Part shown: positions 1 through 7,930 of the stretch, piece after piece
Numbering within the stretch: position 1 is the stretch's first letter
Layout: every line of letters begins with the position of its first letter
Assembly (NCBI GenBank): GCA_016720635.1
Contig: JADKKF010000002.1
Span: 1 to 64,000, forward strand
Length of the DNA: 64,000 bases
Origin: Saprospiraceae bacterium
GTDB taxonomy: Bacteria; Bacteroidota; Bacteroidia; Chitinophagales; Saprospiraceae
Reading direction: 5' to 3'
Translations under genes and position numbers: made by a program
Notes under the pieces: generated by a model
The model's database searches: none
The model's input: only the letters and a program-made list of their open reading frames with translations
Told to the model about the DNA's origin: nothing

Positions 1-92
1 CCTACGCCAAGCAAAAGGCCGAAAACGAATAAAACATGTCGCTGAGATAAATATACTGAAGAACGGTCTCGGTCATTGATTCAAAATTATTA

Positions 93-109
93 CTTGACAA
101 GTTGTCAAG
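93..109. promoter_or_regulatory. 17-bp perfect palindrome, probable toxin-antitoxin operator
   Basis: The sequence cttgacaa-g-ttgtcaag is a perfect inverted repeat with 8-bp arms and a 1-nt spacer. It overlaps the likely -33 element (ttga at 94-97), which lies 19 nt upstream of a TAnnTTTG -7 box at 117-124. Phd/VapB-type antitoxins commonly bind such palindromes to repress their own operon. The operator role is inferred from position. Confidence 0.7.
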
Positions 110-124
110 AATTTATTATCTTTG
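94..124 (+). promoter_or_regulatory. Bacteroidota-type promoter of the toxin-antitoxin operon
   Basis: TATCTTTG at 117-124 matches the Bacteroidota -7 consensus TAnnTTTG. TTGA at 94-97 can serve as the -33 element with a 19-nt spacer. Transcription would start near 131, about 15 nt before the antitoxin start codon. Confidence 0.6.
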
Positions 125-145
125 TATCATTGAGTAATTTCTATT

Positions 146-394
146 ATGATACAAACAATGCATATTGGTGATTTTAAGGCCAGATTTTCTGACGTAGTAG
201 AGCTGGTCAAAAAGGGTATAACCATCAAAGTCGTCAAAGGAAAATCCAATGACTTGGTTGGTTATTTTGGCCACCAAAACCCACCAAAGGAAAAGATTGA
301 AAGAAAACTGGGCTTTTTCAGTAATTCTAGCATTGACATCAAGAAGGAAGACCTAGAGTGGACAGAAGAAGACTTAAGAGATATGGGCTTATGA
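146..394 (+). CDS. Type II antitoxin, Phd/YefM (prevent-host-death) family
   Basis: This 82-residue protein is the likely antitoxin of the downstream PIN toxin. Its N-terminal half (MHIGDFKARFSDVVELVKKG, then a short beta strand ending in VVKGK) has the Phd/YefM DNA-binding fold pattern. The charged C-terminal tail would wrap the toxin. Start codons at 146 and 158 (Met5) are both possible; the promoter fits either. Its stop codon overlaps the toxin start in an ATGA arrangement, so the two are translationally coupled. A perfect palindrome just upstream suggests autoregulation. The family call is from sequence pattern only. Confidence 0.8.
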   Translation: MIQTMHIGDFKARFSDVVELVKKGITIKVVKGKSNDLVGYFGHQNPPKEKIERKLGFFSNSSIDIKKEDLEWTEEDLRDMGL

Positions 395-792
395 GATATC
401 TGCTGGATACCCATACTATGTTATGGATAGCTTTCAATCAACAAAAACTTAGCCCACGAATTCAAACTATTTTACTAGATAGCCAAAATAATTTTTTCAT
501 AAGCGTGGTAAGCATTTGGGAAATAAATATAAAATTCTCATCGGGCAAACTGGATCTCAAGGACAAAACCCCAGCAGATTTGATGGACGGCTTTAATACA
601 TATTTCAAGTGTTCTTATCTTGAATTGAATATCAGTGATGCCATCAATCTATACAAACTAAATGCCACCCACCACAAAGACCCATTTGATCGAATGCTTA
701 TATGGCAAGCAATACAAAACAAATTAACGATTATAACCGATGATGAGCAAATCCATAAATACAAAGATTGTGGATTGAAGGTAATCTGGTAA
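391..792 (+). CDS. vapC: PIN-domain toxin, VapC family ribonuclease
   Basis: A 133-residue PIN-domain protein. The acidic residues of the metal site are visible: Asp6 in YLLDTH, Glu44 in SIWEIN, Asp97 and Asp100 in HKDPFDRML, and Asp117/118 in ITDDEQ. VapC toxins are Mg-dependent endoribonucleases that cut tRNA or rRNA when freed from the antitoxin. The ATG at 391 was chosen because it begins the canonical MRYLLDTH sequence and overlaps the antitoxin stop by 4 bp; an in-frame upstream start at 358 would lie inside the antitoxin gene. The pairing with a Phd-type antitoxin is common in the PIN Sll0205-like branch. The RNA target cannot be read from sequence. Confidence 0.85.
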   Translation: MRYLLDTHTMLWIAFNQQKLSPRIQTILLDSQNNFFISVVSIWEINIKFSSGKLDLKDKTPADLMDGFNTYFKCSYLELNISDAINLYKLNATHHKDPFDRMLIWQAIQNKLTIITDDEQIHKYKDCGLKVIW

Positions 793-889
793 CACCTTCG
801 CTTGACATAGTTTGAACCACTTTGCAGTTAATTCATGGCTTGACTATGATTGAATTTAAATTTAAATTGGAAATTTGGCAACTGTAAGT

Positions 890-920
890 CGTAGGCGCAG
901 CCTACGTCACTTTTTTTTTT
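890..920 (+). terminator. Rho-independent terminator downstream of the TA operon
   Basis: A 7-bp stem (cgtaggc at 890-896 and gcctacg at 900-906) with a 3-nt loop is followed by TCAC and a run of ten T at 911-920. It lies about 100 nt after the vapC stop and would end that operon. Confidence 0.65.
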
Positions 921-1261
921 ATTTCTGAGTTACTCATGCAGAGGAGGGGACTGTTGGGTGTTATTTTGGTCATTTTATTTTTACAATACTATTTTTATTG
1001 GATTGGGGGCAGGTAAGGGGGTTTTTTCTGGAGCTACGGTTGGTCTTGGATAACGTTATACTTTTACTCTCAGCGGACGATTTTCAAGGATTTTTATAAT
1101 AACCAACTTATACAATACATATTTCCTTATCTTAACAATATATCACAACCTGTACTGTTAAAAACTTAATAAACTAAAATAAGCTCAAAGGTTCAACAAA
1201 TTGACTGAAACCTAATAAAATAGCTTACCTTCATTCGACCTAAGGTTATCCCCTTATTGAG

Positions 1262-1322
1262 ACAAGTCTAAGACTTGTGCTTTTATTTCTTACCGATATT
1301 AGATCGCAGTTGCAAACTGCGA
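1262..1322. repeat. Pair of perfect palindromes, REP-like
   Basis: The first palindrome is acaagtct-a-agacttgt (1262-1278), with 8-bp arms and a 1-nt spacer. The second is tcgcagt-tgcaa-actgcga (1304-1322), with 7-bp arms. They are 25 nt apart and immediately precede the GC-rich repeat copy. Paired short palindromes of this kind resemble REP/BIME elements, but no REP-type transposase is in the window, so the class is inferred. Confidence 0.5.
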
Positions 1323-1354
1323 CCATCGGGCTGTGCCTACTTCGAGTGCTAATG

Positions 1355-1480
1355 TTAGCGCGCAACCGATGGGAGTGGTCTCGCCGATGATCCGTCAGGA
1401 TGATGGCGAGAGTCTCGGCGAAGGATGAGTCGAGACGGAACCCACAGACAGCGGGGTCCGAGTGGAGCGAGGATGCGCCC
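1355..1480 (-). repeat. Dispersed GC-rich hairpin repeat, copy 1
   Basis: The core at 1376-1444, read on the minus strand, shares the blocks gggttccgtctcg and ccgagactctcgcca and a gatcat...cgagacca end with copy 2 (6528-6597, plus strand). It can form a hairpin with arms tctcgcc (1379-1385) and ggcgaga (1405-1411). It is much more GC-rich than its surroundings. It follows the 3' end of the minus-strand gene at 1567-2601 in the same relative orientation that copy 2 has to the DedA gene. Confidence 0.65.
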
Positions 1481-1566
1481 AAATATCGATTATTATCTGA
1501 GATGAACTGGGGAAATTAATGCAAAAATGTCTTAGTTCTCTAATCCTTTTTGAAGGCAAACAGGGT

Positions 1567-2601
1567 TTATTGTTCAGGCACTGATTTACCAAGAATTCTT
1601 GCCCAGAGCTTTTTTAGCGCATTCGAGAGGCCTCCTTCGATGCCATCTGGTTCTTTGACGCCAACGGTCCAAGCTCCATTTGCGTCTTTATACACCTTGT
1701 AATAAAATAAAAATGTCTCGACGGGCTTGGTTTTTTCGTAGTCCATCCGCCCAAATTTGATATTGTAGAAATTGAGGGTATCCTTATTGTTTTCGGCAAA
1801 ATAATATCCCGTGCTAAACCATTTTAGGGGTTTAATTTTATCGGCGGCGGGATGATTTTCTACCAAGCGTAAATTTCTTGCATAACGAACGAATTTGATG
1901 TTCGGATCCGATTGCAGCAATGAATATTCGCCAGTGTAAATGCTGTCTTGATTGGTGGCTACGCCGAACCAAAGCATCGTATTCAGTATGGTAGGGCCTG
2001 TCATATTCTTATCTACCACAATGCCTTGCTCTTTCAATTGTTTACTGAAAATACCATCAACATAAACCTTTACCCCTAGCGCGAAAACCAAATATCCAGT
2101 GCTAATAACCAAGGCTAAAGTATTCCAGAATTGCGATTTGGGATTGTCCTTTTTGTAACAAAGTCCAATCACCACCAACACCAAAAATGGAATCGTATAG
2201 AGCGGGTCGATGATGGAAATGGAGTGCGTCGATACCAAATAGTCGGTAAATGGCAAAAACAAGCGCGTACCATAGGTAGTCAATGAATCCAACATGGGGT
2301 GCGTAATCAATCCGCCCAGCCAAAGCAAGTACCAATCTTTGTAACTATGTTTTTTGCGATAAACGACAAAAGTAATCCAAGCAAAGAGAAAGGCAGCCAT
2401 GATCAGCGGCAAAAATGCGTGGCTATAACTCCTGTGGATCAAAAGATATCCAAGCGGATCTGATTTTGGTATAAATAAAATATCCAAGTCTGGGATGGTC
2501 CCAGCTATAGCGCCCCAAAGTGCGGCTTTTCTTCCCATTTTTTTGCCAGCAATGGCTTGGCCAACGGCAGCACCTAGGACGATTTGTGACAGTGAATCCA
2601 T
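1567..2601 (-). CDS. Membrane-bound metal-dependent hydrolase, YdjM/DUF457 family
   Basis: A 344-residue integral membrane protein. It begins MDSLSQIVLGAAVGQA and has the family's PDLD motif (GTIPDLDILF) and the HRSYSHAFL and THPMLDSLT histidine/aspartate motifs that mark YdjM-like putative metal-dependent hydrolases. About four to five hydrophobic segments fill residues 1-185; the C-terminal 160 residues form a soluble domain. The substrate is unknown for the family; a link to envelope stress or repair has been suggested for E. coli YdjM. It stands alone between the upstream repeat-rich gap and the divergent fbp gene. Confidence 0.75.
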   Translation of the reverse strand: MDSLSQIVLGAAVGQAIAGKKMGRKAALWGAIAGTIPDLDILFIPKSDPLGYLLIHRSYSHAFLPLIMAAFLFAWITFVVYRKKHSYKDWYLLWLGGLITHPMLDSLTTYGTRLFLPFTDYLVSTHSISIIDPLYTIPFLVLVVIGLCYKKDNPKSQFWNTLALVISTGYLVFALGVKVYVDGIFSKQLKEQGIVVDKNMTGPTILNTMLWFGVATNQDSIYTGEYSLLQSDPNIKFVRYARNLRLVENHPAADKIKPLKWFSTGYYFAENNKDTLNFYNIKFGRMDYEKTKPVETFLFYYKVYKDANGAWTVGVKEPDGIEGGLSNALKKLWARILGKSVPEQ

Positions 2602-2746
2602 GGATAGTCTAACCCATATAAAAGAAATTTATCCTCAACCTCCTCACCTGTTTTCATAACATACGTTTTTTTCCAAGATCGACCCTTTTCTAACTAAAAA
2701 ATATAAAAAAAGCATTTCAGTAAAGATTGCTGCTTTAATCTGCCAA

Positions 2747-2781
2747 TTTTCCCTACTTTTCACCAAATTTTATTATGTTTG
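2747..2781 (+). promoter_or_regulatory. Predicted promoter of fbp
   Basis: TATGTTTG at 2774-2781 matches the -7 consensus TAnnTTTG. A T-rich -33 region (tttt at 2747-2750) lies about 23 nt upstream. The predicted start is roughly 15 nt before the ATG of fbp. Confidence 0.45.
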
Positions 2782-2803
2782 TCTTATTATTTTTATAAAA
2801 ATT

Positions 2804-3811
2804 ATGAACGAAAAAATAACCACCCTCGACGAATTTATTTTTAAGCGTCAAAACGATTTCGAATACGCTGCTGGAGAGTTAACAGCCCTTCTTAGAGACA
2901 TCGGCGTAGCGGCTAAAATCATCAATCGGGAGGTCAATCGAGCTGGATTGGTCAATATCCTAGGTGTTCAGGGTGATACCAATTTTACGGGCGATACGGT
3001 ACAGAAATTAGATATTTACGCCAATGACAAGATCATCGAGTGTTTAAAAAATAGCGGTATGTGCTGCGGGGTGGCTTCCGAGGAAAACGATGATTATATT
3101 CCTTTCCCAGCCCTTTTTTCCAAATTTGGCAATTACGTGGTACTTATGGATCCCTTGGATGGATCTTCCAATATAGATGTTAATGTTTCCGTCGGTACTA
3201 TTTTCGCGATCTATAGAAGGACTTCCCCATCAGATGGTCCAGCTACACTAGAAGATTTTTTACAAAAAGGGATCAAGCAAGTAGCGGCTGGGTATGTATT
3301 GTACGGTACTTCAACCATTCTGGTTTATACTACTGGAAAAGGCGTCAATGGCTTTACACTTGACCCTTCTATTGGTGAATTTTGCCTTTCTCATAGAGAC
3401 ATCATGATACCAGCTCGCGGCAACTATTATAGCGTCAATCAAGGATATTACCTGAAGTTCGATCTAGAGATGCGACGCTATATCGATTATTGTTCCGATG
3501 AAAATCTAGGTCTCAGATATATAGGATCGATGGTAGCCGATGTACATAGAATTATGTTCCAAGGTGGTATATTTCTGTATCCTTCGACTAGAAGGCATCC
3601 CCAGGGCAAGTTGCGATTGCTCTACGAATGCAATCCCATGTCCTTCATCGTCGAGCAGGCGGGTGGTAAAGCCATCTCCTGCGATATGAATCGAATCATG
3701 GAGATTGAAGCCACTGCATTGCATCAAAAATCAAGTATAGCCATTGGATCACCCGATATGGTGGACGAAATGCAGGCATTCATACAAAAGTATAGTGCGC
3801 AACGGGGATAA
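2804..3811 (+). CDS. fbp: Class I fructose-1,6-bisphosphatase
   Basis: A 335-residue cytosolic enzyme that hydrolyses fructose 1,6-bisphosphate to fructose 6-phosphate, the committed step of gluconeogenesis. The metal-binding residues are visible at Glu93 (ASEENDD) and in DPLDGSSNID (Asp116, Asp119). The N-terminal TTLDEFI segment and the C-terminal LYECNPMSFIVEQAGGKA block are typical of class I enzymes, and the length fits. It has its own TAnnTTTG promoter and is followed after 74 nt by thrS on the same strand. Confidence 0.96.
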   Translation: MNEKITTLDEFIFKRQNDFEYAAGELTALLRDIGVAAKIINREVNRAGLVNILGVQGDTNFTGDTVQKLDIYANDKIIECLKNSGMCCGVASEENDDYIPFPALFSKFGNYVVLMDPLDGSSNIDVNVSVGTIFAIYRRTSPSDGPATLEDFLQKGIKQVAAGYVLYGTSTILVYTTGKGVNGFTLDPSIGEFCLSHRDIMIPARGNYYSVNQGYYLKFDLEMRRYIDYCSDENLGLRYIGSMVADVHRIMFQGGIFLYPSTRRHPQGKLRLLYECNPMSFIVEQAGGKAISCDMNRIMEIEATALHQKSSIAIGSPDMVDEMQAFIQKYSAQRG

Positions 3812-3885
3812 AACGCCTTTACCTTTTTAGAAGTTCCTTTTTTATCCTTACCTTTGGGCTTTTATTTTTTAATACGATTATTATA

Positions 3886-5814
3886 GTGAGTGCAATAAAA
3901 ATAACATTACCAGATGGCAGCGTTAGAGAATACGCCGCAGGTACCAACTCCATGGATATTGCGATGTCCATCAGCGAAGGATTGGCTAGAAATGTCCTTG
4001 CAGCAAAAGTAAATGGCGATGTATGGGATCTTACCAGACCTATACATAAGGACTCAACGATTCAATTATTGACTTGGCAAGATAAAGAAGCACAATCGAC
4101 TTTTTGGCATTCTAGTGCGCACCTCATGGCAGAAGCTCTTGAAGCCATCTACCCAGGTATCAAATTTGGTATTGGCCCGCCAATAGAAAATGGGTTTTAT
4201 TATGATGTAGATCCTGGAGATCAAACCATAGCACTAGGCGATTTGCCGAAAATCGAGCAGAAAATGCTTGAATTGGCGCGCAATAAATCCGAATATATCC
4301 GCACAGAAGTTTCTAAAACCGATGCCATTTCTTTTTTTCAAAAGAAAAATGATGAATACAAGCTTGATTTATTGGAAGGTTTAGAAGACGGTCAGATTAC
4401 TTTCTATCAACAAGGAGATTTTATAGACCTTTGCCGTGGACCCCATATCCCCAATACTGAAAAAATCAAAGCAGTAAAGCTTACCAACGTCGCAGGGGCA
4501 TACTGGCGTGGTGATGAATCCAAAAAAATGCTCACAAGGATATACGGGATTACATTCCCCAAGCAAAAAGAGCTGGACGATTATCTAGCATTGGTGGAGG
4601 AAGCAAAAAAACGAGACCACAGAAAACTGGGTCAAGAGCTGGAGCTTTTCATGTTTTCAGATCGAGTTGGGGCTGGTCTCCCTATGTGGCTCCCAAAAGG
4701 TACCGCATTGCGCACTCGGTTGGAGGATTTCCTGAAAAAGGAACAAATCAAGCGTGGCTATATGCCTGTTATTACGCCTCATATCGGTAAAAAAGATCTC
4801 TACGTTACCTCAGGTCACTATGCGAAGTATGGCGCAGACTCTTTCCAGCCCATATTAACTCCTAGGGAAAACGAGGTATTCTACCTCAAACCCATGAACT
4901 GCCCTCACCATTGTGAGATATACGGCCATAAGCCAAGATCTTATAAAGATCTTCCAATCCGTATCGCTGAGTTTGGGACGGTATATCGGTATGAGCAAAG
5001 CGGAGAATTGCATGGATTGACGCGCGTGAGGTGTTTTACCCAAGACGACGCTCACTTATTTTGTACTAAAGAACAAATTAAAGATGAGTTCCTGAGTACC
5101 TTGGATTTGACGCGCTATATATTAGAAAAACTTGGTTTTGACAATTATACAGCCCAGATTTCTCTGCGAGATCCCAACGACTTAGAGAAGTACATAGGCT
5201 CGGAAGAAAACTGGCAAGCTGCTGAGGCCGCCATCATAGACGCAGCTGCCGAAGCCGGACTCAAGACGGTTACAGCTTACGGTGAAGCCGCTTTTTACGG
5301 TCCAAAGTTAGATTTTATGGTCAAGGATGCCCTTGGCCGCTCTTGGCAACTAGGTACCATTCAGGTCGATTATAACCTGCCTGAACGATTCGAACTCGAA
5401 TATATCGGCGCAGACAATCAGCCACACAGACCCGTCATGATTCACCGAGCGCCATTTGGCAGTATGGAGCGTTTTATCGGCGTTTTGATAGAGCATTGCG
5501 CGGGTAAATTTCCTCTTTGGCTCGCTCCTGAGCAATACGCCATCCTACCTATTTCAGAAAAATATCACGATTACGCCCGTGAACTAGAGCGTAAACTAGC
5601 GGAGCACGACATTCGAGGTTATATCGACGAAAGAGCTGAAAAAATTGGCAAAAAAATCAGAGATACAGAACTCAACAAAGTGCCTTTCATGATCATCGTT
5701 GGTGAAAAAGAGGTAGAAGACAATACCCTTTCTGTCCGTCGTCAAGGACAAGGAGACCTAGGCACCGTTTCACTTCAAGACTTTGTTCAAATCATCCAAA
5801 AAGAAATCAACTAA
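3886..5814 (+). CDS. thrS: Threonyl-tRNA synthetase
   Basis: A 642-residue class II aminoacyl-tRNA synthetase that charges tRNA-Thr. Domains in order are: N-terminal TGS domain (about 1-62), the editing/second additional domain with the HxxxH signature in HSSAHLM, the catalytic core with the zinc cysteine in MNCPHHC, motif 2 around RYEQSGELHGLTRVR, motif 3 around IHRAPFGSMERF, and the C-terminal anticodon-binding domain from about residue 545. The start is GTG at 3886; no in-frame ATG precedes the TGS domain. The next gene starts three bases after the stop, suggesting co-transcription. Confidence 0.97.
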   Translation: MSAIKITLPDGSVREYAAGTNSMDIAMSISEGLARNVLAAKVNGDVWDLTRPIHKDSTIQLLTWQDKEAQSTFWHSSAHLMAEALEAIYPGIKFGIGPPIENGFYYDVDPGDQTIALGDLPKIEQKMLELARNKSEYIRTEVSKTDAISFFQKKNDEYKLDLLEGLEDGQITFYQQGDFIDLCRGPHIPNTEKIKAVKLTNVAGAYWRGDESKKMLTRIYGITFPKQKELDDYLALVEEAKKRDHRKLGQELELFMFSDRVGAGLPMWLPKGTALRTRLEDFLKKEQIKRGYMPVITPHIGKKDLYVTSGHYAKYGADSFQPILTPRENEVFYLKPMNCPHHCEIYGHKPRSYKDLPIRIAEFGTVYRYEQSGELHGLTRVRCFTQDDAHLFCTKEQIKDEFLSTLDLTRYILEKLGFDNYTAQISLRDPNDLEKYIGSEENWQAAEAAIIDAAAEAGLKTVTAYGEAAFYGPKLDFMVKDALGRSWQLGTIQVDYNLPERFELEYIGADNQPHRPVMIHRAPFGSMERFIGVLIEHCAGKFPLWLAPEQYAILPISEKYHDYARELERKLAEHDIRGYIDERAEKIGKKIRDTELNKVPFMIIVGEKEVEDNTLSVRRQGQGDLGTVSLQDFVQIIQKEIN

Positions 5815-5817
5815 TTG

Positions 5818-6462
5818 ATGGAATTTATCACACATTTAATAGAATTTGTCCTACATATTGACAAATATCTAACTGAAATTATCGCAAATTACGGCACGCT
5901 AACATATTTAATTTTGTTTTTGATCGTATTTTGTGAAACAGGTTTGGTTGTCACCCCGTTCCTTCCAGGGGATTCTCTTCTATTCGCCGCTGGCGCATTG
6001 GCTGCCAATCCAGACAATCATCTCAACGTTTTTCTGCTCGGTTTACTGCTGATATTCGCTGCACTCCTAGGCGACAACGTCAACTATCAAGTGGGCAGGT
6101 TCATCGGCAACAAGGCTTTTTCAGGCAATGTCCCTTTCCTCAAAAAAGAATATCTAGACAAGACCCAAGACTTTTATGAGAAATATGGCACCAAAACCAT
6201 CGTTTATGCCCGATTTGTACCCATAGTTAGGACTTTTGCACCATTCGTCGCTGGGGTTGGTCACATGCAATTCACCAGATACATCACATACTGCGTATTA
6301 GGGGCGATACTTTGGGTCACGCTTTTCCTTGGCGCTGGTTATCTTTTTGGACAGATCGAGTGGATCCAAAAGAATTTTAGCAAGGTCATCATCGCCATCA
6401 TCCTGATATCTCTTTTGCCCATAGTCCTAGAGTATTTCAAGGCAAAAAGAAGCGCAGCCTAG
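5818..6462 (+). CDS. DedA/VTT family membrane protein
   Basis: A 214-residue integral membrane protein of the DedA (SNARE-associated, VTT domain) family. Family signatures are ETGLVVTPFLPGDSLLFAAGAL, the central GDNVNYQVGRFIG segment and the KYGTKTIVYARFVPIVRTFAPFVAG block with its conserved arginines. DedA proteins are implicated in lipid flipping, membrane homeostasis and pH tolerance. The ATG at 5818 is preferred over TTG at 5815. It follows thrS almost directly. A GC-rich repeat copy lies 3' of the gene. Confidence 0.9.
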   Translation: MEFITHLIEFVLHIDKYLTEIIANYGTLTYLILFLIVFCETGLVVTPFLPGDSLLFAAGALAANPDNHLNVFLLGLLLIFAALLGDNVNYQVGRFIGNKAFSGNVPFLKKEYLDKTQDFYEKYGTKTIVYARFVPIVRTFAPFVAGVGHMQFTRYITYCVLGAILWVTLFLGAGYLFGQIEWIQKNFSKVIIAIILISLLPIVLEYFKAKRSAA

Positions 6463-6480
6463 ATTTAGTATTTATTTTGG

Positions 6481-6625
6481 CGTCTCCCTCACTTCGTCTT
6501 TATGACGTGTTCGGGTCGCGGCCTTCATGGGTTCCGTCTCGGTTCATGCTTTCCCGAGACTCTCGCCACTTCTCCTATGGATCATTGCCGAGACCATTCT
6601 GGTCGCTGACGCGCAGGGAGATGAA
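6481..6625 (+). repeat. Dispersed GC-rich hairpin repeat, copy 2
   Basis: The core at 6528-6597 shares long blocks with copy 1 in inverted orientation (gggttccgtctcg, ccgagactctcgcca) and weaker similarity with copy 3. A hairpin with arms tctcg and cgaga forms at the position equivalent to the copy 1 hairpin. It starts about 20 nt after the DedA stop codon, in an otherwise AT-rich gap. Confidence 0.65.
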
Positions 6626-6879
6626 AAATGCGGTAGATAACTTTTAAAAGGAATTTCGGATGATAAAAACGAGTGGCATTCCAAAGAAGTTTTATTGTTG
6701 CCTTTCCATTACTTTTTATAATATCGAATTATGGTTGGAACCTCCTCGCCATTTCAATGAATTTATAACTGACTGAACTAAAATTTCATGCATTAAATCC
6801 ATTTTTTATACTCCAAAATCAATCATTTATATTAAGGTGATTATAACAGCTTTTTTGCTAAAATTTTTTCAAAAATAAA

Positions 6880-6894
6880 TCGGATATAATTGTC
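6880..6894. promoter_or_regulatory. Candidate Rrf2 operator upstream of its own gene
   Basis: The 15-mer tcggatataattgtc matches 12 of 15 positions with the dyad upstream of norC (tcggacacaaatgtc, 7439-7453). It overlaps the -33 region of the promoter whose -7 box is at 6916-6923, the expected place for a repressor site. The role is inferred. Confidence 0.5.
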
Positions 6895-6923
6895 TTTTAT
6901 TTCTGTTTTTTTTGTTACTTTTG
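6889..6923 (+). promoter_or_regulatory. Predicted promoter of the Rrf2 regulator gene
   Basis: TACTTTTG at 6916-6923 fits the -7 consensus TAnnTTTG. An ATTG at 6889-6892 may be the -33 element with 23 nt spacing. The start would be about 10 nt before the ATG at 6941, giving a very short leader. Confidence 0.5.
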
Positions 6924-6940
6924 TTGCATAAAATTATCCT

Positions 6941-7372
6941 ATGTTATCAAAAACTTGTGAGTATGGAATACGAGCTACAATCTTTATTGCTCTTCAATCT
7001 TTGATGGGCATGAGGACTAGTCTAAAGTACATCGCAGAAGAGATTGACTCTCCAGAAGCCTTTACTGCCAAAATACTCCAAAAGCTTGTGCGGGTGAAAA
7101 TAATCGAATCATCTAAAGGAGTCAATGGAGGATTTAATATGGCTTCAGATCGAATAAAAAGTACCTCGGTTTTAGATATTGTTTATGCCATTGATGGCTA
7201 TGATATTTGTAATCGATGTGTACTGGGATTATCCCAATGTTCATCTAACAATCCTTGCTCCGTGCACCACAAATTCAGGCCTGTTAGAGAAGATCTAATT
7301 GCATTAATGAACAAAACAACTGTAGAAGAAATGGCACTAGGAATAAAAGACAAACTAGCCATCCTAAGATAA
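6941..7372 (+). CDS. Rrf2 family transcriptional regulator, probable NO or Fe-S sensor
   Basis: A 143-residue protein with an N-terminal winged helix-turn-helix (LSKTCEYGIRATIFIAL through SSKGVNGGFNMA) typical of Rrf2. The sensor segment has cysteines at 90, 93, 100 and 106. Spacing of 7 and 6 between the last three is close to that of the Fe-S cysteines of NsrR and IscR. It lies directly upstream of norC and norB, and very similar dyads precede both its own gene and norC. By analogy with NsrR it probably holds an Fe-S cluster that NO destroys, relieving repression. IscR-type function is the alternative. Confidence 0.85.
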   Translation: MLSKTCEYGIRATIFIALQSLMGMRTSLKYIAEEIDSPEAFTAKILQKLVRVKIIESSKGVNGGFNMASDRIKSTSVLDIVYAIDGYDICNRCVLGLSQCSSNNPCSVHHKFRPVREDLIALMNKTTVEEMALGIKDKLAILR

Positions 7373-7438
7373 GTGAACAAATTAATTATTAAATAATAAG
7401 TTATGCGTAATCGTGAAACAAATTTCTACGCCACATAT

Positions 7439-7454
7439 TCGGACACAAATGTCC
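7439..7454. promoter_or_regulatory. Candidate Rrf2 operator upstream of norC
   Basis: A perfect dyad ggaca-caaa-tgtcc lies at 7441-7454, 27 nt before the norC start. With its flanks it resembles the dyad upstream of the Rrf2 gene at 6880-6894. The T-rich run after it (7458-7462) could also let it act as a weak terminator between the regulator and norC, so the assignment is not unique. Confidence 0.5.
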
Positions 7455-7480
7455 TATTTTTTAAACTAAATTCATGATTT

Positions 7481-7924
7481 ATGTTATCAAAAAGTCAAGC
7501 TAGAGCATTTTTTCTGGGAGGTACTATCCTCACTTTTGCCGTTTTTTTAGGGCTTTCATGGCACACGTTAAGCACTGAAGTTCCTAAGAAAACTAATGAA
7601 CACAATTTGACCCAGCAGGTAATAAACGGCAAACGTCTTTGGGAAGCCAATAACTGCATGGGATGTCACACCATTCTAGGAGAAGGTGCGTATTATGCAC
7701 CAGAATTAACCAAAGCTTTTGAACGAAGAGGCGAAACCTATATCAAAGCTGCCTTGATGTCTAAGGAGCCGTGGTCACCACGGGGACGCAAAATGGTCGC
7801 CTACGCTTTCTCTGAACAAGATGCGAATGATCTTACCGCTTTTTTAAAATGGATTGGAGAAACCGACTTAAATGGTTTCCCAGCCAAGCCGAAATACAAA
7901 TCAACCGTTAATCCCTCAAAATAA
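7481..7924 (+). CDS. norC: Nitric oxide reductase cytochrome c subunit
   Basis: A 147-residue membrane-anchored c-type cytochrome that feeds electrons to NorB. One N-terminal transmembrane helix (about 10-30) is followed by a periplasmic domain with the haem-binding motif CMGCH (Cys59, Cys62, His63) and the NorC signature TILGEGAYYAPELT. Met105 in RKMVAYAF is the likely distal haem ligand. It is 6 nt upstream of norB. Length and motif order are those of the NorC of cytochrome c-dependent NO reductases. Confidence 0.95.
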   Translation: MLSKSQARAFFLGGTILTFAVFLGLSWHTLSTEVPKKTNEHNLTQQVINGKRLWEANNCMGCHTILGEGAYYAPELTKAFERRGETYIKAALMSKEPWSPRGRKMVAYAFSEQDANDLTAFLKWIGETDLNGFPAKPKYKSTVNPSK

Positions 7925-7930
7925 GATCTT

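Larger units (their letters stand above)
793..1566. other. Long intergenic region with palindromes, no credible gene
   Basis: This stretch of nearly 800 bases holds the terminator at 890-920, two palindromes at 1262-1278 and 1304-1322, and a GC-rich repeat copy at about 1355-1480. Short open frames on the minus strand (about 1246-1592) fall in the GC-rich repeat and show no protein-like composition. No tRNA or other RNA gene was recognised. Confidence 0.6.
6626..6940. other. Intergenic region upstream of the Rrf2 regulator
   Basis: No gene is seen in this 315-base AT-rich stretch. Its last 60 bases carry a dyad at 6880-6894 and a TAnnTTTG box at 6916-6923, described separately. The rest shows no recognisable RNA gene. 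Confidence 0.5.

Noticed and set aside
1..32. Possible tail of an upstream gene ending YAKQKAENE then a stop
   Set aside because: Only nine codons are visible and other frames are also open; nothing supports coding.
1246..1592. Two overlapping minus-strand open frames of 65-78 codons
   Set aside because: They lie in the GC-rich repeat and palindromes, where stop codons are rare by composition, and show no domain or ribosome binding site.
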